Below, piece after piece: positions 22,561 through 30,111 of a DNA stretch of 30,111 nt. Source of the stretch: an uncultured Clostridia bacterium (lineage in GTDB: Bacteria > Bacillota > Clostridia > UBA1381); contig CAKSFY010000014.1 in the NCBI GenBank assembly GCA_934454035.1, positions 1-30,111 on the forward strand, in the 5' to 3' direction. Both the position numbers and the translations under genes were made by a program. Every line of letters begins with the position of its first letter. The stretch's first letter is position 1. The notes under the pieces are model-generated. The model was given only the letters and a program-made list of their open reading frames with translations. It searched no databases and had not been told where the DNA came from.

Positions 22561-23688
22561 ATGATAAAAGTAATTCAGGTTTTAACCGACACAAATATCG
22601 GCGGAGCCGGAATGTGGCTTTTAAATTTTTTAAAGGTCTATGACCGGGAACATATTGATATGTCGGTTGTCCTTCCGCATAATGCCATGCTTAAGCCGGA
22701 AGCGGAGAAGCTTGGGGTAAGAGTAATTGAGGCGGACGGAATTGCGGACAGTTCGTTTTCCTTAAAAGGAATTTCGGTTCTTGATAAAATTTTTAAAGAG
22801 GAATCACCGGATATTGTCCATACTCATGCAAGTCTTTCGGCAAGGATTGCGGCAAAGAAAAACGGGATAAAAGTTGTGCACACAAGGCATTGTCTCGAAA
22901 AAGAAAAAAAGCACATAAAAAAATTCATATACGGATTTATCAATAATTTGTTAAGCGATAGGGTAATAGCGGTTTCCGAGGCGGTAAAGGATAATCTTTT
23001 AAGCGACGGAATAAGTTCCGATAAGCTCAGGACAGTGTATAACGGAATTACGCCGGTTCGGAAGATGAGTGATGAGGAAAAACAGAGGGCAAGAGAAAAA
23101 TTCGGCATACTTCCGGAAAATGTTGTTGTCGGAATCGTTGCAAGACTTGAACCGGTAAAAAATCATGCAATGTTTCTGGAGGCTGCAAAGGTAGTAGCGA
23201 CAATATGCCCGGAGGCTGTATTTATGATTGTCGGCGACGGCAGCATGAGAGAAAGCCTGGAGGCAAAGGCAAAAGAGGACGGCATTTATGAAAAGGTTAT
23301 ACTCACCGGATATATAAACGATATCACCGAGGTGATGAATGTAATAGACATTCATGTGCTGACTTCCGAAAAGGAGGCTCTGAGCATTTCACTGATAGAA
23401 GCGATGAGTATAGGCAAGCCTGTTGTCGCGGCAGATTCCGGCGGACCGGGTGAGTTTGTAAAAACCGGGGTGAACGGAATTCTGGTCGGAGTAAATGATA
23501 CAGTGAATCTGACTATGGGTATAGTTCGGCTGATTCAGCGTCCCGACATAAGGCAAAAACTTGGTGCGGAGGGACAGAGAATGGTCAGCGAAAAATTTAT
23601 GTCGCGCGAAATGGCGGATAAAATAGAAAAAATATATACAGAGCTTGTGCTGAAGGCACAAAAAGGAGAAGCAAATGAAGAAGTATAA
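22561..23688 (+). CDS. Glycosyltransferase family 4
   Basis: This is a 375-residue retaining GT-B glycosyltransferase. It starts IKVIQVLTDTNIGGAGMWLL, continues with DIVHTHASLSARIAA and VIAVSEAVKDNLL, then VYNGI, and in the C-domain has VGIVARLEPVKNH, MIVGDGSMRE and the full E-x7-E motif in EALSISLIEAMSIGKPVVA. This contrasts with the other glycosyltransferase in the operon. AAGGAG lies seven bases ahead of ATG 22561. Its 3' end overlaps the next gene by 14 bases. Confidence 0.93.
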   Translation: MIKVIQVLTDTNIGGAGMWLLNFLKVYDREHIDMSVVLPHNAMLKPEAEKLGVRVIEADGIADSSFSLKGISVLDKIFKEESPDIVHTHASLSARIAAKKNGIKVVHTRHCLEKEKKHIKKFIYGFINNLLSDRVIAVSEAVKDNLLSDGISSDKLRTVYNGITPVRKMSDEEKQRAREKFGILPENVVVGIVARLEPVKNHAMFLEAAKVVATICPEAVFMIVGDGSMRESLEAKAKEDGIYEKVILTGYINDITEVMNVIDIHVLTSEKEALSISLIEAMSIGKPVVAADSGGPGEFVKTGVNGILVGVNDTVNLTMGIVRLIQRPDIRQKLGAEGQRMVSEKFMSREMADKIEKIYTELVLKAQKGEANEEV

Positions 23689-24097
23689 TATTATAGATGT
23701 GTTAATAGTTATTGTGATTGCCGCAATAATAGGCGGCGGTATATTTGCAGTAAGAATGCTGACAAAAGAGGATAATACCGAGACCAAAACAATTCAGCTG
23801 GAAATAACGGAGCAGAAAGAGAGTTTCTGCAAAATCATTAAAGAGGGCGATGAAGTTTATGACGGAACGGAAAATAAAAAGCTCGGCAAGGTTGTAAACT
23901 TTGAGATTAAAACTGCTCAAAAGTACGGAAAATCCGCAATTGACGGAACGATAAAAAAATCGGAAATACCGGACAGATTTGATATTTTGCTTGATATTGA
24001 AGCACCGAAGGATACTGATGTGCAGGTGGGCAAGCAAATGTGGATTGAAACTTCAACATATAAAGCAAGCGGATATATTTTGGGTGTTACCGAATAA
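23675..24097 (+). CDS. DUF4330-like membrane-anchored protein, first copy
   Basis: This 140-residue protein has one N-terminal membrane helix (DVLIVIVIAAIIGGGIFAV) and an exposed beta-rich domain. It resembles DUF4330. The sequence KSFCKIIKEGD-like start, a central NKKLGKVVNFEIKTA and an ending with GKQMWIETSTYKASGYILGV describe a compact domain seen again in the next gene. ATG 23675 has AAAGGAG six bases upstream and lies inside the 3' end of the glycosyltransferase gene. No catalytic residues are evident, so a structural or partner role in polysaccharide export is my inference. Confidence 0.75.
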   Translation: MKKYNIIDVLIVIVIAAIIGGGIFAVRMLTKEDNTETKTIQLEITEQKESFCKIIKEGDEVYDGTENKKLGKVVNFEIKTAQKYGKSAIDGTIKKSEIPDRFDILLDIEAPKDTDVQVGKQMWIETSTYKASGYILGVTE

Positions 24098-24116
24098 AAA
24101 GAAAGGCGGAAAACAG

Positions 24117-24611
24117 ATGAAAATAGCAGATGAAAAAGGCAGATTGTTCGGCAAAATTAATCTTGTCGATTTGGGTATAATCCTGCTTCTTATTTTGGCA
24201 GTGTGCGCTGTGGGCGCAAAAATTGCAAAAGAGAAATTTGTTGACAGGGAAACTGTCAGAATAAGCTACACTCTTTGTGTAAGAGGAGTAAGACAACAGT
24301 CGGTTGATGCAATAGGTATGGTAAAGGAAAATATTACCGACGCAGAAAAAGACGAGCCGCTCGGCGATATAGTAAACATAGAAAAAAAACCTGCCGCAGA
24401 ACTGGTCGAAATGGTTGACGGCGGATTCAAAAGAGCGCAGTATTCGGATAAATACGATTTGTATATCACCTTGGAGACAGACGGTGTAAAGTCGGCAGAC
24501 GGATATTTTACAAGCTCGGGCAAAAAACTTTTGTACGGCGGCACAATAGGCTTAAATAACGGATATTCACAGATGTTTGGAGTAGTAGAGGAAGTAAGTG
24601 TAAAACAGTGA
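24117..24611 (+). CDS. DUF4330 domain protein, second copy
   Basis: This 164-residue protein begins MKIADEKGRLFGKINLVDLG, the typical DUF4330 opening, followed by one membrane helix (IILLLILAVCAVGAKI) and an exposed domain. It shares the layout of the first copy: an EPLGDIVNIEKKPA segment matching KLGKVVNFEIKTA, and a final GGTIGLNNGYSQMFGVVEEV. ATG 24117 follows AAAGGCGG. An open frame runs back to 23979 but overlaps the first copy without a ribosome binding site. The stop overlaps the azlC start (GTGA). Function is unknown. Confidence 0.85.
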   Translation: MKIADEKGRLFGKINLVDLGIILLLILAVCAVGAKIAKEKFVDRETVRISYTLCVRGVRQQSVDAIGMVKENITDAEKDEPLGDIVNIEKKPAAELVEMVDGGFKRAQYSDKYDLYITLETDGVKSADGYFTSSGKKLLYGGTIGLNNGYSQMFGVVEEVSVKQ

Positions 24612-25312
24612 AAGAGAATAACAGCTTTAGACGGGGAATAACGCACGGACTGCCGATTTGTTTCGGGTATTTGTCGGTAGCCTTTGCATTTGGTATATTT
24701 GCAGTTAAAAACGGATTGTCTTTGGCGGAAGCTTTGGCGATTTCTATGACAAATGTCACATCGGCAGGTCAGCTTGCGGCAGTGCCGATTATTGCTTCGG
24801 GAGGAACTTTAATTGAGCTTGCGACAACTCAGCTGGTCATAAACCTGCGCTATGCGCTTATGTCGGTATCACTTTCGCAAAAGCTCGGCAGAAGTGTAAC
24901 CATGCTTGACCGATTTATAATTGCTTTTGTAAATACAGACGAGGTTTTTGCGGTTGCAGCGTCAAATAAGTGCAGCGTCGGAAGAAGATATCTGTACGGG
25001 TTAATATTAACTCCGTATATAGGCTGGAGTGTTGGTACGCTTTTGGGCTCTGCTGCCGGCGACATTCTGCCTCAGTCTGTAACCTCCGCTTTGGGGCTTG
25101 CGATTTACGGAATGTTCATTGCAATTGTAGTACCGAGTATGAAGAGGGAAAAACCGACGGCATTGTGCGTCATTACCGCTATAGTGCTCGGATGTATGTT
25201 TAAATACGTACCGTTTTTAAAGAGTGTCCCTCAAGGATTTGTGATTATTATATGTGCGGTTACTGCAAGCGCCTTGTTTGCCGCAATTGCTCCGCATGAG
25301 GAGGGCAGATGA
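24608..25312 (+). CDS. azlC: AzlC family branched-chain amino acid exporter subunit
   Basis: AzlC is the large membrane subunit of a two-part exporter for branched-chain amino acids and analogues such as azaleucine. The 234-residue protein starts with FRRGITHGLPICFGYLSVAF, followed by TSAGQLAAVPIIASGGT, NLRYALMSVSLSQKL and the TDEVFAVA segment, all typical. The start is GTG 24608, overlapping the DUF4330 stop by four bases. It is coupled to azlD downstream. Its place after the polysaccharide genes has no obvious metabolic link. Confidence 0.93.
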   Translation: MKENNSFRRGITHGLPICFGYLSVAFAFGIFAVKNGLSLAEALAISMTNVTSAGQLAAVPIIASGGTLIELATTQLVINLRYALMSVSLSQKLGRSVTMLDRFIIAFVNTDEVFAVAASNKCSVGRRYLYGLILTPYIGWSVGTLLGSAAGDILPQSVTSALGLAIYGMFIAIVVPSMKREKPTALCVITAIVLGCMFKYVPFLKSVPQGFVIIICAVTASALFAAIAPHEEGR

Positions 25313-25314
25313 AA

Positions 25315-25629
25315 ATGAATAAAAGCTTTATAGTATATCTTATTGTAATGGCAGGTGTTACTTACCTTATAAGAATGATTCCGCTTGTGCTTATTAAAAA
25401 GAAAATAACAAATAAATTTTTGCTGTCATTTTTGTACTACATACCCTATGCGGTTCTTAGCGTTATGACAATACCGGCGATTTTTTATTCAACTTCGTCA
25501 AAGATTTCGGCACTTGCGGGTTTTTTGACGGCGGTTGTGCTTGCATATTTTGAAAAAAGTCTCTTAAAGGTTGCCGCATATTCGTGTGCGGTAGTATTTA
25601 TAGCGGAGCTTATTATTAAATATATATAG
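25315..25629 (+). CDS. azlD: AzlD family branched-chain amino acid exporter subunit
   Basis: AzlD is the small partner of AzlC, here 104 residues with about four membrane helices (VYLIVMAGVTYLIRMIPLVL, FLSFLYYIPYAVLSVMTIPA). ATG 25309 overlaps the azlC stop but leaves only 3 bases after GGAGGG. ATG 25315 has 9-base spacing and is chosen; the difference is two residues. The next gene begins 17 bases after the stop. Confidence 0.9.
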   Translation: MNKSFIVYLIVMAGVTYLIRMIPLVLIKKKITNKFLLSFLYYIPYAVLSVMTIPAIFYSTSSKISALAGFLTAVVLAYFEKSLLKVAAYSCAVVFIAELIIKYI

Positions 25630-25646
25630 GAAAAGGAGTTAATTGT

Positions 25647-26789
25647 ATGAGTCAAATCAACAAAGAGGTTTTGGCAAAAAATCTGGAAAGCCGCATTTCA
25701 AAAGATGTTGAAAGCGGACGTGTCGGCGGTGCATCGGTTATTGTGAAGCAGGATGGAGAGCTTGTATATAAAAATTGTTTTGGTTTTAAAAGAATTGAAA
25801 AGAAAGAAGCACTTACTGAGGATTCTGTATTCAGACTTGCGTCTATGACAAAACCAATTACTGCCGTTGCGGTGCTTATTCAGGCGGAACGCGGAAAGCT
25901 TTCGGCAGATATGCCGGTTTCAAAGATTATTCCCGGTTTTGCGCATATGAATGTTGCGGAACAGGACGGCGGATATAAAATAAAGGAAGAGGCAAAAAAG
26001 CAGATTACCGTTGAGGATCTTCTTTCACATAAGAGCGGTCTCGGCTGTATGGAAGCCGGTGAGTATCAGCTTGGAAAAATGACTCTGTCGGATAAAAAGA
26101 GTCTTAAAACAGTTGTAAATTTTTACGAAAATATGGCATTGGATTTTCAGCCGGGAGAAATGGAGAGGTACAGTCCGGTTGCGGCATTCGATGTGCTTGC
26201 AAGACTGGTTGAGCTTACGTCGGATATGGAATTTGCCGAATTTACAAAAAAATATATTTTTGACCCTATGGAAATGCCGGATACGACATTTACTCCGAAT
26301 GATAATCAGTGGAAACGGGTTGTTGATATGCATAATTTTAAGGATGGGAAATCAATAAATACGCATATGCAGAAGGGAATAATTTTTACCGATTTTCCTC
26401 CGTCATATACCTGCGGCGGTGCAGGGTGTGTTTCCACTCTTAACGATTATTCAAAATTTGCCGAAATGCTCTTAAACGAAGGTACATATGCAGGAAAAAG
26501 AATTGTTTCGGAGGAGGCGGTAAAGCAAATGCAAATCCCGAGACTTCCTGTTGCGGCAGACACAAGATGGGAAACCTGGGGACTTGGCGTCAGAGTAAAC
26601 AAAAACGGTTTCTATAAGGAAATTCCGGAGGGAGCCTATGGCTGGAGCGGAGCTTACGGAACTCATTTTTGGGTAGATCCGCTTAACAAAATTACTGCCG
26701 TATATATGAAAAACTCATTGTATGACGGCGGTTCCGGTGCACAAACCGCAAGACATTTTGAGTATGATGTAGACAATGCATTAAAATAA
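25647..26789 (+). CDS. Serine hydrolase of the beta-lactamase/PBP-like family
   Basis: This 380-residue protein has the class C beta-lactamase-type fold used by esterases, D-peptidases and lactamases. The nucleophile motif SMTK gives S66 and K69. The second motif is Y175-S-P, where many relatives have Y-x-N. A late GWSGAYGTHFWVD stands in the place of the KTG/HxG box. No signal peptide is seen, so it is probably cytoplasmic and more likely an esterase than a resistance enzyme. AAAAGGAG precedes ATG 25647. It lies between azlD and rex. The substrate is unknown. Confidence 0.9.
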   Translation: MSQINKEVLAKNLESRISKDVESGRVGGASVIVKQDGELVYKNCFGFKRIEKKEALTEDSVFRLASMTKPITAVAVLIQAERGKLSADMPVSKIIPGFAHMNVAEQDGGYKIKEEAKKQITVEDLLSHKSGLGCMEAGEYQLGKMTLSDKKSLKTVVNFYENMALDFQPGEMERYSPVAAFDVLARLVELTSDMEFAEFTKKYIFDPMEMPDTTFTPNDNQWKRVVDMHNFKDGKSINTHMQKGIIFTDFPPSYTCGGAGCVSTLNDYSKFAEMLLNEGTYAGKRIVSEEAVKQMQIPRLPVAADTRWETWGLGVRVNKNGFYKEIPEGAYGWSGAYGTHFWVDPLNKITAVYMKNSLYDGGSGAQTARHFEYDVDNALK

Positions 26790-26809
26790 GTTTTTTGGAA
26801 GTGAAAAAA

Positions 26810-27451
26810 ATGGAGTCTGATAAAAAAAGGGTTCCCGACGTGGTTATTAAGCGGCTGCCGAGGTATTACAGATATTTAAGTGAGCTTAAGAGTCAGGGAA
26901 CAGGGAGGATTTCTTCCGCTGCATTGAGTGATAAAATGAATGTAACCGCATCGCAGATACGCCAGGATTTTAATTATTTCGGAGGTTTCGGACAACAGGG
27001 ATACGGCTACAGCGTAGATAATTTATATTCGGAAATAGGAAAAATACTCGGTTTGCACGACGGTTACGGAACAATAATTGTCGGAGCGGGGCATCTCGGT
27101 CATGCTCTTGCAAATCACAGTGCGTTTGAAAAACGCGGTTTTAAGCTTATGGCTATATTTGACCGTGATAAAGCCATTATCGGAAAAGAAATTAACGGAG
27201 TTACGGTTTTTCCCGAATCCGAAATGGAAAGTTTCATCAAAAATAATAATGTTGATATTGCTATTTTGGCAGTGCCGAAATATGCGGCGCAGGAAATTGC
27301 CGATAAACTTGCTGAAAGCGGAATAAAGGGACTTTGGAATTTTTCGTATGCGGAAATTAAAGTAAAAAATGATGTGGTGGTTGAAAATGTACATCTGACC
27401 GACAGTCTTATGACTCTGTCGTATAAGCTTAAGACAAAAGAAAGGGATTGA
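26810..27451 (+). CDS. rex: Redox-sensing transcriptional repressor Rex
   Basis: Rex senses the NADH/NAD+ ratio and represses fermentation and hydrogen-metabolism genes when NADH is low. The 213-residue protein has the N-terminal winged helix (VPDVVIKRLPRYYRYL, SSAALSDKMNVTASQIRQD), the FGGFGQQGYGY link, the Rossmann motif IIVGAGHLGHALAN, and the C-terminal swapped helix. Of the starts TTG 26795, GTG 26801 and ATG 26810, the last is best placed after GGAAGTG. No clear Rex operator (TTGTTAA-N4-TTAACAA type) was found in the window, including upstream of hydG. Confidence 0.95.
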   Translation: MESDKKRVPDVVIKRLPRYYRYLSELKSQGTGRISSAALSDKMNVTASQIRQDFNYFGGFGQQGYGYSVDNLYSEIGKILGLHDGYGTIIVGAGHLGHALANHSAFEKRGFKLMAIFDRDKAIIGKEINGVTVFPESEMESFIKNNNVDIAILAVPKYAAQEIADKLAESGIKGLWNFSYAEIKVKNDVVVENVHLTDSLMTLSYKLKTKERD

Positions 27452-27456
27452 TTGAA

Positions 27457-28722
27457 ATGAAGTTTGAAACAAATTGCGTGCAGGCAGGCTACAAACCGAA
27501 AAACGGTGAGCCGAGAGTACTGCCGATTTATCAGAGTACAACATTCAAATATGACAACTGTGACAGTATGGGAAAGCTTTTTGACCTGGAAGCGGACGGA
27601 TATTTCTATACACGTCTTGCAAATCCGACTGCCGGGGCTGCTGAGGAAAAGCTTGCCGCACTCGAAGGCGGCGTCGGTGCGATGATGACTTCTTCGGGAC
27701 AGGCGGCATCGCTTATAACGGTCATGACAATATGCAATGCCGGTGACCATGTTGTATGCTCGGCGAAAGTATACGGAGGTACTTTCAACCTTTTGGAGGT
27801 AACGCTTCGCCGTTTTGGAATTGATGTCACATTTATTGACCCGGACGCGGATTATGATACAATTTCAGCTGCATTTACCGATAGAACTAAATTGCTTATG
27901 GGCGAAACTATAGCAAATCCGTCTTTAAATGTTCTGGATATAGAAAAATTCGCAAAAGTTGCGCATGACCATAATGTTCCTCTTGCAGTGGACAATACCT
28001 TTGCAACACCTTATCTGTGCCGCCCGTTTGAATTCGGAGCGGATATAGTTATTCATTCCACATCAAAATATCTGGACGGTCATGCGGTGGCTCTCGGCGG
28101 AATGATAGTGGACAGCGGCAATTTTGATTGGGCAGCGAGCGGCAAATTCCCCGAATTCACAACTCCGGACGAATCGTATCATGGTGTTGTTTATACCGAA
28201 AAATTCGGAAAATCGGCATTTATAGTGAAAGCAAGGGTTCAGCTTATGCGTGATTTGGGTTCAACGCCGTCTCCGCAAAATGCATTTTTATTAAATCTCG
28301 GCATGGAAACACTTCATTTGAGAATGCCGGCGCATAGTGCAAATGCCCTTAAAATTGCTGAATATCTTGAAAATAATGACAAGGTTGCATGGGTGAATTA
28401 TCCCGGGCTCAAGACAAGTAAATATTATGACCTTGCAGAAAAATATCTCCCTAACGGAGCAAGCGGAGTCATAAGCTTCGGTGTAAAAGGCGGCAGAGAC
28501 GCGGCAATAAAAACAATGGATAATATGAAGCTTGCGGCAATTGTCACTCATGTTGCCGATGCACGTACCTGCGCCCTTCATCCGGCAAGCACAACGCATC
28601 GACAAATGACTGATAAGCAGCTTGCCGAGAGCGGAATAGGTGCAGATCTTATCAGACTGAGCGTCGGTATAGAGAATGCAGATGATATTATCAATGACTT
28701 GGAACAGGCATTGAATGCATGA
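27457..28722 (+). CDS. metY: O-acetylhomoserine sulfhydrylase (Cys/Met metabolism PLP enzyme)
   Basis: This PLP enzyme makes homocysteine from O-acetylhomoserine and sulfide. The 421-residue protein starts ETNCVQAGYKPKNGEPRVLP, has YQSTTFKYD, YTRLANPT, TSSGQAA, and the PLP lysine K204 in HSTSKYLDGHAVALGG. The length and the HPASTTHRQ segment fit O-acetylhomoserine (thiol)-lyase better than cystathionine lyases. ATG 27457 lies ten bases after AAAGGG. TTG 27448 is too close. It ends the twelve-gene run and follows rex by five bases. No SAM riboswitch precedes it. Confidence 0.92.
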   Translation: MKFETNCVQAGYKPKNGEPRVLPIYQSTTFKYDNCDSMGKLFDLEADGYFYTRLANPTAGAAEEKLAALEGGVGAMMTSSGQAASLITVMTICNAGDHVVCSAKVYGGTFNLLEVTLRRFGIDVTFIDPDADYDTISAAFTDRTKLLMGETIANPSLNVLDIEKFAKVAHDHNVPLAVDNTFATPYLCRPFEFGADIVIHSTSKYLDGHAVALGGMIVDSGNFDWAASGKFPEFTTPDESYHGVVYTEKFGKSAFIVKARVQLMRDLGSTPSPQNAFLLNLGMETLHLRMPAHSANALKIAEYLENNDKVAWVNYPGLKTSKYYDLAEKYLPNGASGVISFGVKGGRDAAIKTMDNMKLAAIVTHVADARTCALHPASTTHRQMTDKQLAESGIGADLIRLSVGIENADDIINDLEQALNA

Positions 28723-28835
28723 AAGTAAGAAATTCTCAGGCATTTTTAATTTATATAGTGGATGTTATATGTTATAAAATAATCGGGCTTTAAGATTTTT
28801 AAAAAAATCTTAAAATTTTAATTTTTAATCAAAGC

Positions 28836-28868
28836 AAAAAATCGAGGTTTTTTTAACCTCGACTTTTT
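28836..28868. terminator. Bidirectional terminator at the end of the long operon
   Basis: TCGAGGTT (28842-28849) pairs with AACCTCGA (28855-28862), with As on the left and CTTTTT on the right. It serves metY on the plus strand and the quinone oxidoreductase gene on the minus strand. An AT-only inverted repeat (TTTAAGATTT at 28789 with AAATCTTAAA at 28805) lies just before it. Confidence 0.88.
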
Positions 28869-28902
28869 GCGGGACTTTTTTTCAGTCCATTTATAATTTT
28901 TT

Positions 28903-29886
28903 TTACTTGACAGTCAGAACAACCTTTCCGACATTTTCACCTTTTTTTAAAATATCATGAGCTGTTTCGGCTTCGGTTATCGGCAGTGTTTTATATATTG
29001 TCGGTTTTACTTTCCCGGCGGCAACCTTGTCCCAGACATTTTCAACAAGCTGCTTTAGTATTTCTGCTTTAAACTCAGGCTTTCTGGAGCGCAGCGTACT
29101 GCCTATTATGCGCACATTGCGGACATATATGTTTTTCAGGTCTATTTCGGTTTTTACTCCTGCAAGTGCGGCAATCATTATCCATCTTGCCCCATGGTTT
29201 AAAAAGTGCAGGCATTTTCCCATTATCTCACCGCCGAGACAGTCTATTGCAATATCAACACCGTGCCCGTTTTCAAGCTCATTTTTAAGGACATCGCTTA
29301 TGTCTTCTTTGGAAGTATTTACGATTACGTCTGCATTAAGATGTTTTATTGATGCGGCTTTTTCATCGGAGAGAACTGTGGTTATTACCCGTAAGCCGAA
29401 GGCTTTTGCCATCGGAATTATAACGCTTGCAAGTCCGCTTGCACCTGCGTTCATCAAAAGGGTATCACCGCATTTTGCTTTTCCTTCTATGAATAAATTA
29501 AGATATGCGGTTGCAAACGCTTCCGGAATTGCTGCGGCTTCCGTCATGGTGCAGTTTTCGGGAATAGGCATAAGCATGTCGTATTTGACCGAAACATATT
29601 CGGCATATCCGCCGCCGCCAAGCAATGCACAAACCTTATCACCTATTTTAAAGTTTGTTTTTTTTGCGGCAACTGTTCCCATTTTTACTATAATTCCGGA
29701 AATTTCAAGCCCCATCCACTCGGGTGCACCCGGCGGAGGAGGATAATCTCCGTCTCTTTGCATAAGGTCGGCACGATTGAGTGCCGCTGCATGAATTTCT
29801 ACCAATACTTCCTCCTCCGAGATAATCGGATCGGGAACCTCCGTCCAGGAGAGAGATTTATCATCATTAATTAAAATTGCTTTCAT
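28903..29886 (-). CDS. PIG3-type NAD(P)H quinone oxidoreductase
   Basis: This 327-residue zinc-free medium-chain dehydrogenase/reductase resembles the quinone oxidoreductase PIG3 family. The N-domain holds EVLVEIHAAALNRADLMQRD followed by GDYPPPPGAPEWMGLEISGI, nearly diagnostic. IGDKVCALLGGGGYAEY and the nucleotide-binding LLMNAGASGLASVIIPMAKA follow. It probably reduces quinones or other electrophiles with NADPH. AAAGGA precedes ATG 29886. It follows the partial minus-strand gene by 12 bases, so the two form an operon. The physiological substrate is unknown. Confidence 0.92.
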   Translation of the reverse strand: MKAILINDDKSLSWTEVPDPIISEEEVLVEIHAAALNRADLMQRDGDYPPPPGAPEWMGLEISGIIVKMGTVAAKKTNFKIGDKVCALLGGGGYAEYVSVKYDMLMPIPENCTMTEAAAIPEAFATAYLNLFIEGKAKCGDTLLMNAGASGLASVIIPMAKAFGLRVITTVLSDEKAASIKHLNADVIVNTSKEDISDVLKNELENGHGVDIAIDCLGGEIMGKCLHFLNHGARWIMIAALAGVKTEIDLKNIYVRNVRIIGSTLRSRKPEFKAEILKQLVENVWDKVAAGKVKPTIYKTLPITEAETAHDILKKGENVGKVVLTVK

Positions 29887-29898
29887 AATTTAGTCCTT

Positions 29899-30111
29899 TC
29901 AAAGTGTTTTTATTATTTCAGTCATATTTTTATCCAAATCGTTTTCAAACCAGGAGTAATTATCGGGAAGTGCGCTAAGCTCTTTTGCAAGACCTTCCTT
30001 CAGGGGCATCAATTCGGACTGCTTCATACCGGTTACTGTCAGAATTTTTGTGTTATCGATAATTCTGTCGTAGTATCTGTCATATTTAAGCTGATATACC
30101 ATAGGAGGATA
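29899..30111 (-). CDS. C-terminal part of a probable NAD-dependent epimerase/reductase
   Basis: The frame is open to the right window edge, so this is the last 70 or so codons of a longer gene. The ATG at 30102 has no ribosome binding site, and the codons before it (Tyr-Pro-Pro) continue the frame. The tail reads YDRYYDRIIDNTKILTVTGM followed by KQSELMPLKEGLAKEL. It resembles the C-terminal helices of extended short-chain dehydrogenase/epimerase proteins that end with an N-x-K-I-L-x-x-T-G segment. This is recognition by pattern and weak. It is co-transcribed with the quinone oxidoreductase gene. Confidence 0.55.
   Translation of the reverse strand, partial: YPPMVYQLKYDRYYDRIIDNTKILTVTGMKQSELMPLKEGLAKELSALPDNYSWFENDLDKNMTEIIKTL

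Noticed and set aside
1..30111. CRISPR array, defence island, prophage or biosynthetic cluster.
   Set aside because: No regularly spaced repeats, nucleases, integrases, capsid genes or NRPS/PKS modules were seen. The genes are housekeeping, transport, surface glycan and metabolism.

Overview
The window is an AT-rich, gene-dense piece of a bacterial chromosome, most likely from an anaerobic member of the Clostridia (Firmicutes). This rests on several marks: the [FeFe]-hydrogenase maturases HydG and HydF next to a TM1266-type regulator, Rex, a YerC/YecD TrpR-like protein, CsaB-type pyruvyl transferase, the DUF421/DUF4363 pair, AzlCD, an infC-rpmI-rplT operon with a long leader, strong AAGGAGG ribosome binding sites, and many TTGACA-17-TATAAT promoters. 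The genus cannot be told from sequence reading alone. No phage, integrase, transposase, plasmid or CRISPR signature was seen, so this is core rather than island DNA.

Layout. 1-5.0 kb: the 3' end of thrS, a 45-residue Cys/Gly-rich membrane peptide, a MATE exporter divergent from a DeoR-type regulator, and a DUF3737/MalY-PatB pair. 5.0-9.8 kb: a promoter and structured leader with a terminator-like hairpin precede a TM1266-hydG-hydF operon, which is followed by a secreted three-SH3 NlpC/P60 endopeptidase with its own consensus promoter. 9.9-13.8 kb, minus strand: a MATE gene broken by a frameshift and an in-frame stop, rplT-rpmI-infC (infC apparently starting at AUA) behind a long leader, tRNA-Thr(CGT), and yqeY-rpsU. 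14.0-16.8 kb: bioY, the convergent DUF4363-yetF pair, then yerC overlapping a methyltransferase gene. 16.9-28.8 kb: twelve closely spaced or overlapping plus-strand genes with no evident terminator until about 28.84 kb. The first seven build a surface polysaccharide (glycosyltransferase, CsaB, MurJ, O-antigen-ligase-like polymerase/ligase, glycosyltransferase, two DUF4330 proteins). The last five are azlC, azlD, a serine hydrolase, rex and an O-acetylhomoserine sulfhydrylase. 28.9-30.1 kb, minus strand: a PIG3-type quinone oxidoreductase and the end of a probable epimerase/reductase gene.

How the genes work together. HydG makes the CO/CN-bearing iron synthon and HydF is the scaffold that delivers the finished cluster to the hydrogenase; HydE and the hydrogenase must lie elsewhere. 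The surface operon has the parts for lipid-linked glycan assembly, flipping, polymerisation or ligation, and pyruvylation. Pyruvylated wall glycans anchor SLH-domain proteins in other Firmicutes. I see no clearly new defence or mobile system. The best leads are the leader ahead of the hydrogenase maturases, the overlapping opposed promoters with a repeated motif between the MATE and DeoR genes, the AUA start of infC, the nested palindromes over the rpsU promoter, the paired DUF4330 proteins, and the small Cys-rich peptide.
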